From Gorsachius magnificus (taxonomy: Eukaryota; Chordata; Aves; Pelecaniformes; Ardeidae), in contig CM067081.1 of NCBI GenBank assembly GCA_034008185.1, positions 9,857,821 through 9,921,820 of the forward strand: DNA of 64,000 nt, written 5' to 3'. The notes beneath the pieces were generated by a model that was not told the origin of the DNA, ran no database searches, and saw only the letters and a list, made by a program, of their open reading frames with translations. The position numbers were made by a program, and so were the translations under genes. Below are positions 12,553-24,415 of this stretch, in pieces (positions within the stretch are counted from its first letter, which is position 1; the number at the start of each line of letters is the position of its first letter).

Positions 12553-12557
12553 AAACC

Positions 12558-15500
12558 ATACAATATCCAAAGCCTGCACTATGACAGAAAAATATTTATT
12601 CCTGTATAGGGTTATGGTTTCTCGATTGGTCCTGAGCCAGTACTCACTGGATAAATAGCATAAATGAAAACAGCATGAAATATTTAATATATGACTATCT
12701 AAGAGAGAGAAACAGCCTAATCTCTCCTGTGGCTGGAGGTCATGACAAAGGAGAAGACCAGTGCCTATATGTAATGCAAAAACTGCAGTAACGTCTATGT
12801 ATATGTTACTCAAGAAAGGCAGAGGTATTTTTTTAAGCAGAAATAAAACCTTGTGCTGTACAGAAAAAAGAAACAATTCACAGCTCTCACTCACCAAGTC
12901 AAAGCTCATATATAAACTGGTCTCAAAACATTGCTTTGTCCACTGGCCTATTAATCATAGTGGAGGGAGAAAACCAAAATTATAATATGGTCAACTAGTT
13001 TGTTAAGACCACATTTGGGCAGACATCTGTCTTCTGAGGCAATGCTAGTATTTTCCCAGTAAAAAGCTTCAGTCTTTTAAGCTGTTTAGACATACCAGTA
13101 CTAATTTAGCAGGGGGGTTGGACTGGATGATCTCCCGAGGTCCCTTCCAACCCTTGCCATTCTGTGATTCTGTGATTCTGTGAATTCTGGTTTCTTGAGA
13201 CTGTTCTTTTGTTTACAAATAAAGCAACATGGTTTTGCTTACATGGAGTTTAATGTCTTTGAAACCAAGGATGTAAAAGCTTTGCTGATACAATGAGGAA
13301 ACCAATTACACAAGACATATCAGCCTAGATTTTTTTTCAGTTTTGGACACAAAGCATTTGCAGCCTGTCTTTGAGATTGACACTACCAACATTACTCTTT
13401 CAGCAGTAAGAGGACACCTGTGAATTCCCCAGAAATACCCCTAATAATTTCAGTCAAGAAATTAATCTGAAGAACAGGAGTTAAGTGTGGAGGAAGACTG
13501 TGAAGCAGCCGCAGAGAGTGCCATCAATTAGATAATGAGTTGCTAATTCAAAGAAGATTTAGAGAATGTACATTGACATATTTTCCTTGTGATCATAGTC
13601 AAGAAATTCTTTCCAAAGATAACAAGTTTGTTGCTTGTGTTGGCTGAAACCAAATTACTCCTGTAGCCAGAAGCAAATTATTCAAAGATTTTTTGTGGAA
13701 CAGATAAGAAAGTTTTAAAATAACATTAGGAAAATCATGACAAACACCTTAGCCATCAAAATATCCAGGACTTTGTCCTTAGAATTCAGCATAGTACCTA
13801 AGCATGTTATCACATCAACTGATGTGACAAGCAGTATTCATCTCACCTCACTTTGGTCTTCTGTGATATAGATTCATTATTTTTTTTCTACAATTCTGTT
13901 CATACCAACATGCAATGTCAAAATGTAATTTAAGAAACCACGTTCTCTTTTCAAAAATCATGCCCTCTAAGACACAGAACTTTGCTCTGTTGCAGTCCTG
14001 TAAACTGCAGTCCCCCAGGGTTTTAATATCACAACTGTCCATGTAAATTAAGTTTTATGTGTTTGCTACAATTCAAAAGCTCTGCAGATTATCATCTTGC
14101 TGTGTGACCTTCTCCTGAACCTGTTGAAATAATCAGGATTTTGATTCAAGTAGAAAAACAAGATGAGAAGCTGTTAACTCCACATAGTTTAGAGCTTGCC
14201 TTTTCCTCAGTTTCATGTCATTTCTCTGATTTTTGTGAGCTGAGCAGTCAATCCTCCAATTTGGTGTTGGGGTTTTTTTTTGTAGTGTGTGTGTGCTGAA
14301 ATCAGTTTACAAGGAAAGCATGAAATGCAAAACATTCAAATGAACCCTCAGAGAGATTCCTACACACACACACACGTCAGATATGGCAAGTATAAAAAAC
14401 AGACCCTATGGGCATCAAGACAAAGAAGCAGTTAGCACATCTTCTATTTATGGAATTGGAAATTCCACCTCACTTTACCAGTACAACCTTTGTCTAAGCC
14501 TGGAGACCTCCTAGACAAGAGAGCATGAAACTCTGGAATTAGGCTTTTGTTTATAAGCAGTATGAAAATATCCATAAATTAACTCAGCAAACTTCATCTT
14601 TCCAAACTAAGACTATAAAAATGCCAGTATATTGAAATCCCAACAATTTGTCCACAATGCTTAGGATTACTCAGGAAAAAAAAAAAAAAGAATATTATTA
14701 ATTTGACTTAAATTTTTGCCTTAATTGGGGTAGAATACACAGCAAGAATTATCACTGATTGGCTATATGATCACTTCAGTGGATATGATGTGAAAGAATT
14801 TCTGACAACAGAAGAGTATTTATAAGCTTTCCAATAAAATACATTTTGAAATAAAAACCTATATAGATAGCAATAGTAAACAAAAAAGAACTACAAGTTG
14901 ATAAATGAAATACAGCATTTCAAGAATTCAGAAACTCTTTGCATATTTTCAAAACTTGCAGACACTTGAAATATTGGTAATAAAAGAATGAACTAAAAAA
15001 ATCTAGCAGAATAGTAAAAGCCTGTTTATACTTCTTATATTACCCTTTATTTTCTCCTGCAAAGGACAGTAGTGTGACGCAAATATCTTGACAGTTTTTT
15101 GGCGCTCAGATACTCCAGAGATAGGAGACACACTTGGATGGTATTCTGCTTTGACGAGCTTTCGACGTCTGCCTGATAAAACAAGGTTGGAACTAGAATT
15201 TCTGCACCTTCATACAGATACAGATTAATATAGACTACCAAGAAAGAACATCTAAAAGGTCTTCTAGCATTTTGAAACCTAGGAACTGACATTTCTTTAT
15301 CCCTCTTGCCTTCACTTATCACAGAAAAAGAAAACAAACAGAAAAAAATTACTTTTGCTCAGAATGAGTACTGAGATGCAAACCTCACTACATTTTTTCC
15401 CCCGTGTGTACACAATCAACAAGGTGTCTGTTCTGAGGTAAAAGCTGTTTGATACGTTGCCTCAAAAGCACTACAAGTAAGGCTGATAACATACTTCACC

Positions 15501-15979
15501 ATTTTAGAGGCAGCAAGGACCGCGCACGCTCAGTGCAGTTATCACCTAGGAAACAAATGATTGCATCTTATTTTTGGCATAAGGCTGTAGGTGTACAAAA
15601 GATCTGAAATACGCTCCCACACAGTGCTGAACTCATTCCTCATGATGCCAACAAGAGTAATGAGCGGAGCTGCTGGGAAGCACCTCCTAGCGGTAGCCAG
15701 AGAACCACCCACGGGCACTAGACGTGATGTCAGGGCTCCTCACCGCATGAGTTCCCCAAGAACACTCTGTTACGGCCGGCATAATGCACAAGTCAGACCA
15801 GGCAATCACAACAGGTTCTTTGGGGCTGAAGATCTCCTAATAAAATCTGCGAGGCACCCAGAAGCAGCGTGCATCAAGATGTAAAAGCATTCAAATGGAT
15901 TTTAATGAAACAATTAATTTAAGTGCTCTTCAGATCTTGATGTAAATTGCCTCTGCATCACAGCATTACAGTGGGTTGC
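12558..15979. other. Intergenic DNA with one CR1 tail
   Basis: Apart from the 76-bp CR1 end at 13.1 kb nothing is recognised. A stretch at about 14092-14220 holds GCTGTGTGACCTT and, further on, CCTCAGTTTCATGTCATTT, which may be broken MIR pieces, but the gap between them is too long to be sure. Confidence 0.55.
13109..13184 (+). mobile_element. CR1 LINE 3' tail with octamer repeat
   Basis: This is a 76-bp terminal fragment of a chicken-repeat-1 element: GGTTGGACTGGATGATCTCC, then AGGTCCCTTCCAACCC, then three copies of ATTCTGTG. The octamer tail is the diagnostic 3' end of avian CR1, which primes on its tail and is usually heavily 5'-truncated. No coding part remains. Confidence 0.9.
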
Positions 15980-16245
15980 TTAATAAATTGGTAGATTTTA
16001 AGGCCAGAAGGGACCATTATGATCATCTAACCTGACTGCTTGCATAGTACAGGTCAGAGACTCTCACCAGAAATTCTGTAAGTAAAGACCATAACTTTGG
16101 ATTAAGCCAGAGCATCTCTTCCTGCAAGCCTTCCAAACTTGATTTAAAGACTTTAAATAATAGCGAATCCACCGCAGTCCTAGATAAATGGCTTAATGGG
16201 GCATTATCATAGCTCTTAAGGTTTTGCATCTTTTTAATCTTCAGT
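15980..16245 (-). mobile_element. Old, diverged CR1 fragment
   Basis: On the + strand it reads GATTTTAAGGCCAGAAGGGA, then CCATTATGATCATCTAACCTGACT, the reverse of a CR1 3' region that is widespread in turtles, crocodilians and birds. It lacks the tidy octamer tail and is more diverged than the other CR1 copies here, so it is an old insertion, likely from before the radiation of modern birds. The reverse-strand reading frame across it (to 16292) is relic and not a gene. Confidence 0.75.
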
Positions 16246-17059
16246 TTCCAGGGTTTTATCCAGCATTGTTTTTCATGCAAGCAGTTTGGCAATATAAATG
16301 TGACCTACTTGGAAAGAGCTTGTTTGTGAAATCTTGTGCAGCTTTGCTGATCACAAAATATGTACATACAATTGCCTTTCCATCTTTTTTTCCTTCTCCC
16401 TGAAGAGCCATCTCTATAACATTGCTAAGACAGGACAAGAACATCGTTACCTTTGTTCTGTGGACCAGCTTCATTCTTTCCATCTGTTACATGTAAATAT
16501 TTGCCATGAAAATATAGCTTTTGGAAAATAAAACTTTGGTTTGATTCTGGTGTCATAACACAAGATTCTTCTAAAAGGGGAATGTTTGCAAAGCACTATT
16601 AGGCATAAATTTATATGGAAATGGGTGTTTTACATTGCCTCTCCACATGGACATGTTTACTGCATAGTAACAAAAAGGTGATTAACTCCAATTTCAAGAA
16701 AGAATGAGCTCCTGCAAGGTTATTAATGCACTACACGTTCACTTCACCCCTTATGTCACAGTTGTCTCCATCTATAGACAAGCCCAGAGTGCAAAACGAT
16801 GTCTCATTCTAATCTTAACACACATATGTGCAACCTCATAGACAGCACGGAAGATCACTTGTGATTTACACCCAGAAAGGAAATGAGAATGACCTCTTCT
16901 AGAGGGCTGCACATTAAACGGAATCATAGAAATATGATGGTTCCGTTAAATCTGACAGAGTAATACCAATATGTACAACCTAATCTGCCACCATTATGGT
17001 TTATAGCATTCATCCTATCTGTACTGTGATGGTCCATCTGCTAGCACTAAGACTAAGTT

Positions 17060-17150
17060 TTTCTTTTTGTCTGTACAGTGCCCAGCACAACAGGGTCCAT
17101 GGTTAGGGACACATGCATGTTGCTATAGCAGAAATAAGAAATGCTAACCA
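17060..17150 (+). repeat. Ancient amniote repeat remnant (GTACAGTGCCCAGCACA type)
   Basis: CTTTTTGTCTGTACAGTGCC then CAGCACAACAGGGTCCATGG resembles a widespread amniote repeat 3' region read as TTTGTCTGTACAGCGCCTAGCACAATGGGGTCC, ending with AAATAA-type sequence (GCAGAAATAAGAAAT here). A second copy lies at 61311-61415. I do not know its family name with certainty. Confidence 0.5.
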
Positions 17151-18276
17151 TAGTTTACTTCAGTGGGACTCAGTGTGCACATATGGTCTGTCCATATGGA
17201 GCTGATTTCAGGATGGGTTCCTTTATGTGTAGATCCTTATGGGTTCATCGATAAAAAGAGGAACTTTCCAATAATAAAAATAGAGAAGCAAAAAGTAAAG
17301 CTGATGGCCAGAGGCCATAATATTCTTTTCCCTTTCAAATTTCACAAATTAAAGAAAAAATCAACCACCCAGAAATTAAAATCATGACTGCCTAGATTTG
17401 AGTTGCTCATTAATTAATAAATACCACTTTATGTCATGCAATGTTAACTCTATAATCAAGATACATGCTAATAGAATTAATTAAAGAAATGATCATATGT
17501 GGGGAGGGTTGCTTCTGGTTTTGAGCAAAATAATGGATAGCTCTATTCCAGTATATAAACTACTGCTTGGTAGGCTGAGGTTAAAATGATCATCTAAAAA
17601 TTCCATGTCCTGAGACATCTGTGAAATTATTTCATCTTTGCAAAGGAAAGTGCGTACAAATCAATGTTAATTGCAACATTCATATTTCTGACTTAGTCAA
17701 ATGCCTTTAAAGCTTGATGACAACAACAAAGCTGAAATCAGCAAAGGAAATGTTGCAAGATGCAACCGAAACAAGGATCAAGTGATAAGAAAACAGAATA
17801 TTTCTGGCATCTAAGCCACCACTTTGGAAGGCTCTGTCCACTGAAAACAGCTTGACCTCCCTCCCAAACGTCTATTTTTGATAACTCTGCAGAGAGGCTG
17901 TACAGCATGGTTGCGGGCAATTCTGTTGCTTCAGTGCTAGGTCTATAATGAAAGACACCACAAAGTGAAGATCAAAGATTGTATTTTTACTCAGACAACA
18001 ATGACTTTTATGAGGTAAAGGCTACAGGACAAATAACTAGAGCTCTGTAGGTGAATCTGAAGAGGTATAGATGTATGTAATGGATCACAGCTAAACTCTC
18101 TGTCTGCAGCCTTTATTAGCATTGCTGTGAATTTCTGTAGGTGCCTAAGTGAAAAGCAGACCCCAGAAGTCCCATTCTAGGACTGCATTTACTCCTATAA
18201 TTACTGGTATTTGTTCATTTTCATTTTGAAATTCTGAAGTCACTGTTGACAGCAAACTGCCCTATCCCTCCTACTT

Positions 18277-18293
18277 TTTTTTTTTTTTTTTTA
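18277..18293. repeat. Poly-T tract
   Basis: A run of 17 or so T in intergenic DNA, with no recognisable element on either side. Similar homopolymer runs occur near 2009-2024 (T), 44239-44256 (A, intron 1) and 42359-42372 (T, intron 1). Confidence 0.8.
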
Positions 18294-21200
18294 ATTGTAA
18301 TTATGTTAAGACCGTGTTAGACTGGAAACAAGTCACAAGTTCTTTATTCCCGACTCAGATTTTCTTCCTAGTCTCTTGTCTACAAGTTGCTCAGTGGGGT
18401 TATTCTGGAGTTTCTGTCCTTTACAAGCAGCTTTCAGAAACTATCACTTTTTTGGTACAATAGCTCCAGAACAGACCATCTGCTTCTCACCCCCAGGCTG
18501 TTCAGCCCATACCTGTATTCCACAGAGAAGCTTGCATGGGAATCTGGGAAGGGGGAGGATGTGGAAGACACTACATGTTTTGCATGTATGTGTGTTGTAA
18601 TAAATTCAGGACTGCCCCAATTTCTTATTGAGTTTTATAGTTATAATATTTAATCTCTTGTTGACTCTCTGCCTTTGTAAAGCAGATGGGTTGTAAAATG
18701 TGTCCTCTACAGTAGCCAGACTCATGACATGTATTAAGTGAGATAATCTATTACACAGGCCACAATACTTTAAGACTGAAAGTGTCACTTTGTAATTAAA
18801 GTGTCAGAACAGCTGGGAAGATTTATAAGGGTGATATAATGAAATTATTATTCTGAGGTTTGTCTGTTTCTTATAAATTTTGTCTGCCACTGGCATGTGC
18901 GTTAGCCATGTGGTATTTATAGCATGGGCTTTCCAAGCATAGTTTTAGGGATTAATGTATGAAAAATTAATGTAGAAATCTTTGAAAATCATATTAGCAG
19001 GATAAAATAATAACATTGTCAAAATAAGAACAACAACCTTCCCAATGTGTTAATTCTATTTTGTAGGGCTCTGAAGACGTAGCACAGGTTTCAATATACT
19101 ATGCCTTACACATAACACTGTGGATCTAGCTGTGTGCAGATTCATCTCACCCAAGGGAGTCCTCCTGCGGAGCACAAGCTAAAAGCATTGAGGACATGGG
19201 CAAGCAGAGGGAAATGTGAGTTCACAAATGGTGATGCTTATTGCTCGCGATGGTGTTTCAAAGCCACACAGGTAAATAAATTCAGCCTGCATCACTTCCT
19301 TAACAGTTTGCAAACTCTACTCTGCACCACTCTTTCAGGTAGCTGAACTCCAGTTCAATGTACGTGTAAACATGACATTCAACCTATGTAGGTACCACAA
19401 GGTACTTCCAAATACCTTTTGAATACTGAGTTGATTTTTCACTATTTATAAACACTATTTGGGTTTGTGACTAATTAGATAGAAGTAACCAAGAGCTTAT
19501 TCATTAAGATTCTGTTTCAGATCAGGACTCCCTCATTTAGTTATCACTACAGTGGTATTGACACAGGAGCTGTGGAGTAAGTTTCTTCCGCTTCTGCTGT
19601 GGAGATGTAGGGCAGGAGGCACTTCTCTAAATGCAGATACCTGTTGACATCTGGGATGCAATGGGACATTTGAGACTGCACTGGGCTGGAAAAACAGCAT
19701 TGGAGGTGGGGGAGACTTTCACCTTTTTGGATTCTGAGGTGGGACAGTATTGGGATATCCCCAAGACTCAAATGTCACTAGGTGCCTACACTTCAGTGGC
19801 TGAATCCCTCTCCTAGTCAACATAGCAACATTCCTACAGCTCTATTCAGTTGCTCAGATAATTGGCATCTAGAACCGTTTGAGATGCCTGAGGCTATGTC
19901 ACCAGGTTTCTAGCTGCCTTGTCCCAGTCTGGCTGGTTGGTGTATCTGCTAGCCCTCTCCATCTGAAATGGCTCAATCATCTATGTTCAGAGACCTGAAC
20001 TAAGTCCCTATCTCACCTGTGACACCTCCATGGAGACACCTCCATGCAGGCATATAAATGTATGCATCTTAACTCCCAAAAGAAATTATATCTGTCAGAC
20101 ACAATTTGATTTTGAATTAGTTTCACCTTTGGTTTTTCATGAGGCCACACAAAGCCTTTATAGTCTAAAAACAAATGTTGAAAGAAAATGTCAAAATAAA
20201 GCTGTTTTAATTTGAAATTTAGCAATTTATAAAACATTTTGCACATATGAGATTTGTTCTCTGTGTGTGTGTTTGTTCTGAAGCCAGATAGTGTGTCTTC
20301 AGATTTTTGAACAGATATTTAAAAGAAAGCAAGCCATTTTTTCTGTAATAAATATATATTCGATTGCTCTAAACCAGAAGCAAATTCAGCTTGAATTCAG
20401 CTAAAAGCATAAAAACAAATTAAGACAGATGAAGATTTATTTTGAGTAATTTTAATAAAACACATGGATTTTTCATCTAAAAATGGCATTTCAGGCTAAC
20501 ATTCAATTAGCTAAAATAAAACAACAAGAATAAAACCTTTAGATAAATCATGTAGTAAACCCAAATTGTAATGAAGGGGTTGGATTTTTTTGTGAGAAAA
20601 TGATATTTTTTTTCTTTTTCTTTTGATCTGCAGTGATTTTTTCCACTTGGTAAAAGTGGAAGAAGAAAACTATACTGAGTAAAATCATAATTATTATTAT
20701 CCAAAACAAAAGCTTCAATATGTATTAAAGTAGGATCAAGAATGAGGATCCTTAGTCTTCTCTATATTGCTGTATTTTCAGGCAAGACTGTTTCTTCTTT
20801 CCCCCATCTTAATTGTACTCAAACCCCCCTCCTCTATCCCCACACAATATGTGCACTAATACTAAGCAAACTCTGAAAATGTAGTGGTTCCAGGTTTTTA
20901 AAAGTGGCAATACAGCTATTATTCCATCTCCTGCATTCCCAAGAAGAACATAGCAGCTGCAAAATCCTCTCAAAAATTCTGATTACTCCTTCATTCTTTG
21001 CAAAAGACATGATTTTTAAAAATCATGACTAGACTTCTTTTTTCACACAGTTTAAAGTTACCAATTTTCATTTACACAATTTTTATGACAACCAATATGA
21101 CATATTCTATATCATGCCAGCTTTAATACCATCTCCCAATACTATCTTCCACAATATAATTTTTACTTTATTAAAATTTGAAATTTCTGTGACATATTTT

Positions 21201-23343
21201 TATTTCTGCCAAAATTCATTATTCAGCATGGATTTTCAGTAACTGGGAAAAACATTTTGGTTAATAAAAGGCTTGAAGCACACCATTAAGTTGATCAATA
21301 AAAGAAACAAACTCTCTGGAAGATTACACTTTCATGATTTATCAAAACTAATTAGTTTCCAAGTTTCTCAGGATTTTTTTCTTCATCTTTCGCAATACTT
21401 TTTAAAGTGGACTATTCATCAATAGGGAAATAATCTGGGAAGTACAGATTATCCTGTATATGTACCTACTACATGTGATATAACACATCATAATATGGTC
21501 TAGCATAATATGTCTAGCAATATATTTATGTATATAAATGTAAATGTGCTGCAGACTCCCTTTGCAGTAAATAGAAAGAAATAGTTGCTTATAGAATGCA
21601 ATTCAGGTCATTATGAGGTAGATGTCGAAAAAGGTCATATGGATTGCAACTAAAATTGTCCATTTTTCTCCCTTGATTATAAAAACCCGGGGTGACATAC
21701 TCAGATGCATACTTCTACAGTGCTAATTTTACTTGGTAATTTTTGAAAGTGAAAAAGGTTTTAAAAAGTAGATACCCCCAAAATTTTTGACATTCAAAAT
21801 TATGAAAAATTTCAAAAATATCTGAAATTATCAAAAAGGAGAAAAATTTCCATTATTCATGCCTTGTTATCAAAAAGAAGTGCGGAGAAGTTGAGGAAAG
21901 AAAATAACATGCTGGAAGATTTTTCCTGTATAATTCAGCCTGAAAACCTTCAGCTGTATTTCTCAGCAAGGAAAAGATTTGAAATCAGTCCAGGCATGAA
22001 TTTCAGCTCGGCATGCTCTGAGATATCCTCTTTGTTTGTTGTTTCCATAGTAATTGCATTCCAAAGTCAACATCCTTAATTCAAAACTGAATATTTTATT
22101 TTAAATCATTCTGCTTTACATCTTCAGTAATATTTTTCTATAAAAAGAGAAACACTCCAAGTCTTGTATTTGCTTGTATATCTGGTAACATTGAACTTTT
22201 CTTTCCATTTGTAGAAAATATAGTGTTCACTGGTGCAAGGGAAGGCTACTTATCTCTTAATATTCCTTCTATTTCAGAAGGTTGTCTAGAAATATAATAA
22301 AGATTACAAAACAACTGATACTTCATAAATCCATCCTTTTCATTTGTCAGTACTTAGACGTATATAGGTGAGTGACATAGCTCACATTTAAAAATTAGAG
22401 CATTTATCAAGCCCATTTCTTTGTAAGGATGGTTTGTATAGATTTATTGTAAACTTATCAGTACAGCTGAAAAAAATGCATAGGCAAGTTCGTTTTTTGT
22501 GATAGATGCCTCTGGCAGCTCAATCAGGAACTCATTCAGTGCTGTTTTTATTTCTGTTGCTTTTAAGAAATAGGAAAATGTTTCAGTGAAGCTGAATACA
22601 AAACAGTGCCATACTGGTGGGCAGCAAATGGCATCTTTGCTGTGTTCAAGGACTGCTCAGGCTTACTCTGGTGAGGCAATGCATGGTTAAATGCAGGGCT
22701 AAAATCACCCTTTACATCTTACCCCGCTTCAGATGTCTGAGTCTGGGCTGGCCACCTGGTCTTTTCTTTGTAGTAATGGAGAGAAATTGGCACCTACTGA
22801 AAGTGATTGAACTGAATTATCTTGGTCATCTATTTTAGGGTGAAATGTCTGAACTCATGAGCTGGTGGCATTTCCTCTGAAGGACGGCCACTGTGACTAG
22901 CTTAGGTCTGGACAAGTGAAGTTATAGCAGATGAGTTCCACCTGGAGTTTCATTCATTTGTATTTACTCATTTATCACATCTGCTACAGAAAGCTTTGCA
23001 AGTGATATGCACTATTTCCCTATTGGCAGGAAGCAGAGCAACAAGTATCGCACATTTTTTCAGCCATGACTCAATATCAGTATGTTTATATTATACATAC
23101 AAGTATAAATAAAAATATAATTCATCAACTGTCAAACATAAAAGACTTGAATAATTAAGATAAAACATCCAGTGTCAACCACATCTCACCAAATTTTAGA
23201 TTTCTACAATGTAGATATTGTACAGCTGAGTAACCTAAGCTCCCACAATAATAAATGGAAAGGAATAAGTGCTTCCTTTAGACTATTTTAGGTATTCACT
23301 TTGCTTTAGGGTGAGGTAATTTACATCCCAAAATTTTCCATTT

Positions 23344-23885
23344 CACAGAATCACAGAACGGTTGAGGTTGGAAAAGACCTCTGGAGCTCATCTGCTCCAA
23401 CCCCCCCAGCAGGGCCACCTACAGCAAAGTTGCCCCCCAGATGTCTTTTGAATGTCTCCAAGGATGGAGAATCCACAGCTTCTCTGGGCAACTTGTTCCA
23501 ATGCTCAGTCACCCTCATGGTAAAAAAGTTCAGAGGCAACCTCCTGTGTTTCAGTTTGTCCCATTGCTTCTGGTCCTGCCACTGGACACCACTGAAAAGA
23601 GCCTGGCTCCATTTTCTTTATACCATCCCCGTGTGAATTTATATATACATTGATGAGATCCCCCCCAAGCCTTCTCTTCTCCAGGCTGAACAGTCACAGC
23701 TCAGTCAGCCTGGAGAGATGCTCCAGTCCTTTAGTCATCTTCTTGTCCCTTTGCTGAACTCTCTCCAGTATGTCCATGTTTCTCCTGTAGTGAAGAGCCC
23801 AGAACTGCACCCTGTACTCCTGGTGTGGCCTCACCAGTGCTGAGTAGAAGGGAAGGATCCTCAAGTAACTTCTCTCCAGTAGCTT
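23344..23885 (-). mobile_element. CR1 LINE fragment, truncated ORF2 end
   Basis: The + strand opens CACAGAATCACAGAACGG, the reversed octamer tail, followed by GGTTGGAAAAGACCTCTGGA. Reverse translation gives the CR1 ORF2 C-terminal motif VTEHWNKLPREAVDSPSLET. The remainder, with AACTCTCTCCAGTATGTCCA near the inner end, is the usual neighbouring part of reverse transcriptase in several broken frames. It is a non-functional 5'-truncated copy. Confidence 0.92.
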
Positions 23886-24305
23886 CTCTCCAATAACTGT
23901 AAATCAGTTCAGATGAGTAGTTCAAATACAGGTAGTTAAATTCGATTAGGAGAACATGTAGGATGGGCTCTCCATTGACAACAGTGAGGTTTGTTTATAA
24001 CCTTTTCCTTGGAAGATTTTTTTTGCTTCATAGTTTAGTCAGTGAAAGCAAACATTTTTTCTGAGCATAGGACAAAGATATTCTATTGACCGAATACAGA
24101 ACGAGACAGATACTTCCTGGAAATGTGGCAAGCTCATATATGACATGAACTTTTTCTAACCCTCAAGATAAACTAAATGAGGAGATAGAGAAACTGGCAA
24201 GAGTATTACAATCAGCTCTCTTCTGCTTTATGTTCGTGAAAAGTTAATTTTGTTATTGCTGTTAGTTTCACTACAAATTCTCAAACACATTAAAAATAGG
24301 TTTTG

Positions 24306-24415
24306 TGTGACCTCAGAACAGGCTCTTTCATCTCTCTTGACCTCATTTTCTTATCTGTGAATGAAGGAAAAATACCTAATTACATGTCATACCAGTACAT
24401 TAATCATTTGCAGTT
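24306..24415 (+). repeat. Possible MIR-like remnant (sense)
   Basis: CTTGACCTCATTTTCTTATCTGTGAATGAAGG then AAATACCTAATTACATG resembles the MIR segment CCTCAGTTTCCTCATCTGTAAAATGG...ATACCTACCTCA. The match is degenerate; only the order of the short blocks supports it. Confidence 0.35.

Larger units (their letters stand above)
16246..23343. other. Intergenic DNA, AT-rich, no gene recognised
   Basis: This holds only the ancient repeat at 17.1 kb and a few homopolymers. The part from 20.3 to 22.5 kb is especially AT-rich. No open frame exceeds about 90 codons, and none shows a recognisable family. Confidence 0.6.

Noticed and set aside
12265..12909. 214-codon minus-strand frame
   Set aside because: Nearly half of it is the reverse of the solo LTR (to 12552), and the rest has no recognisable motif.
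16918..16945. AATCATAGAAATATGATGG as a reversed CR1 tail
   Set aside because: The conserved GGTTGGAAGGGACC that should follow is absent.
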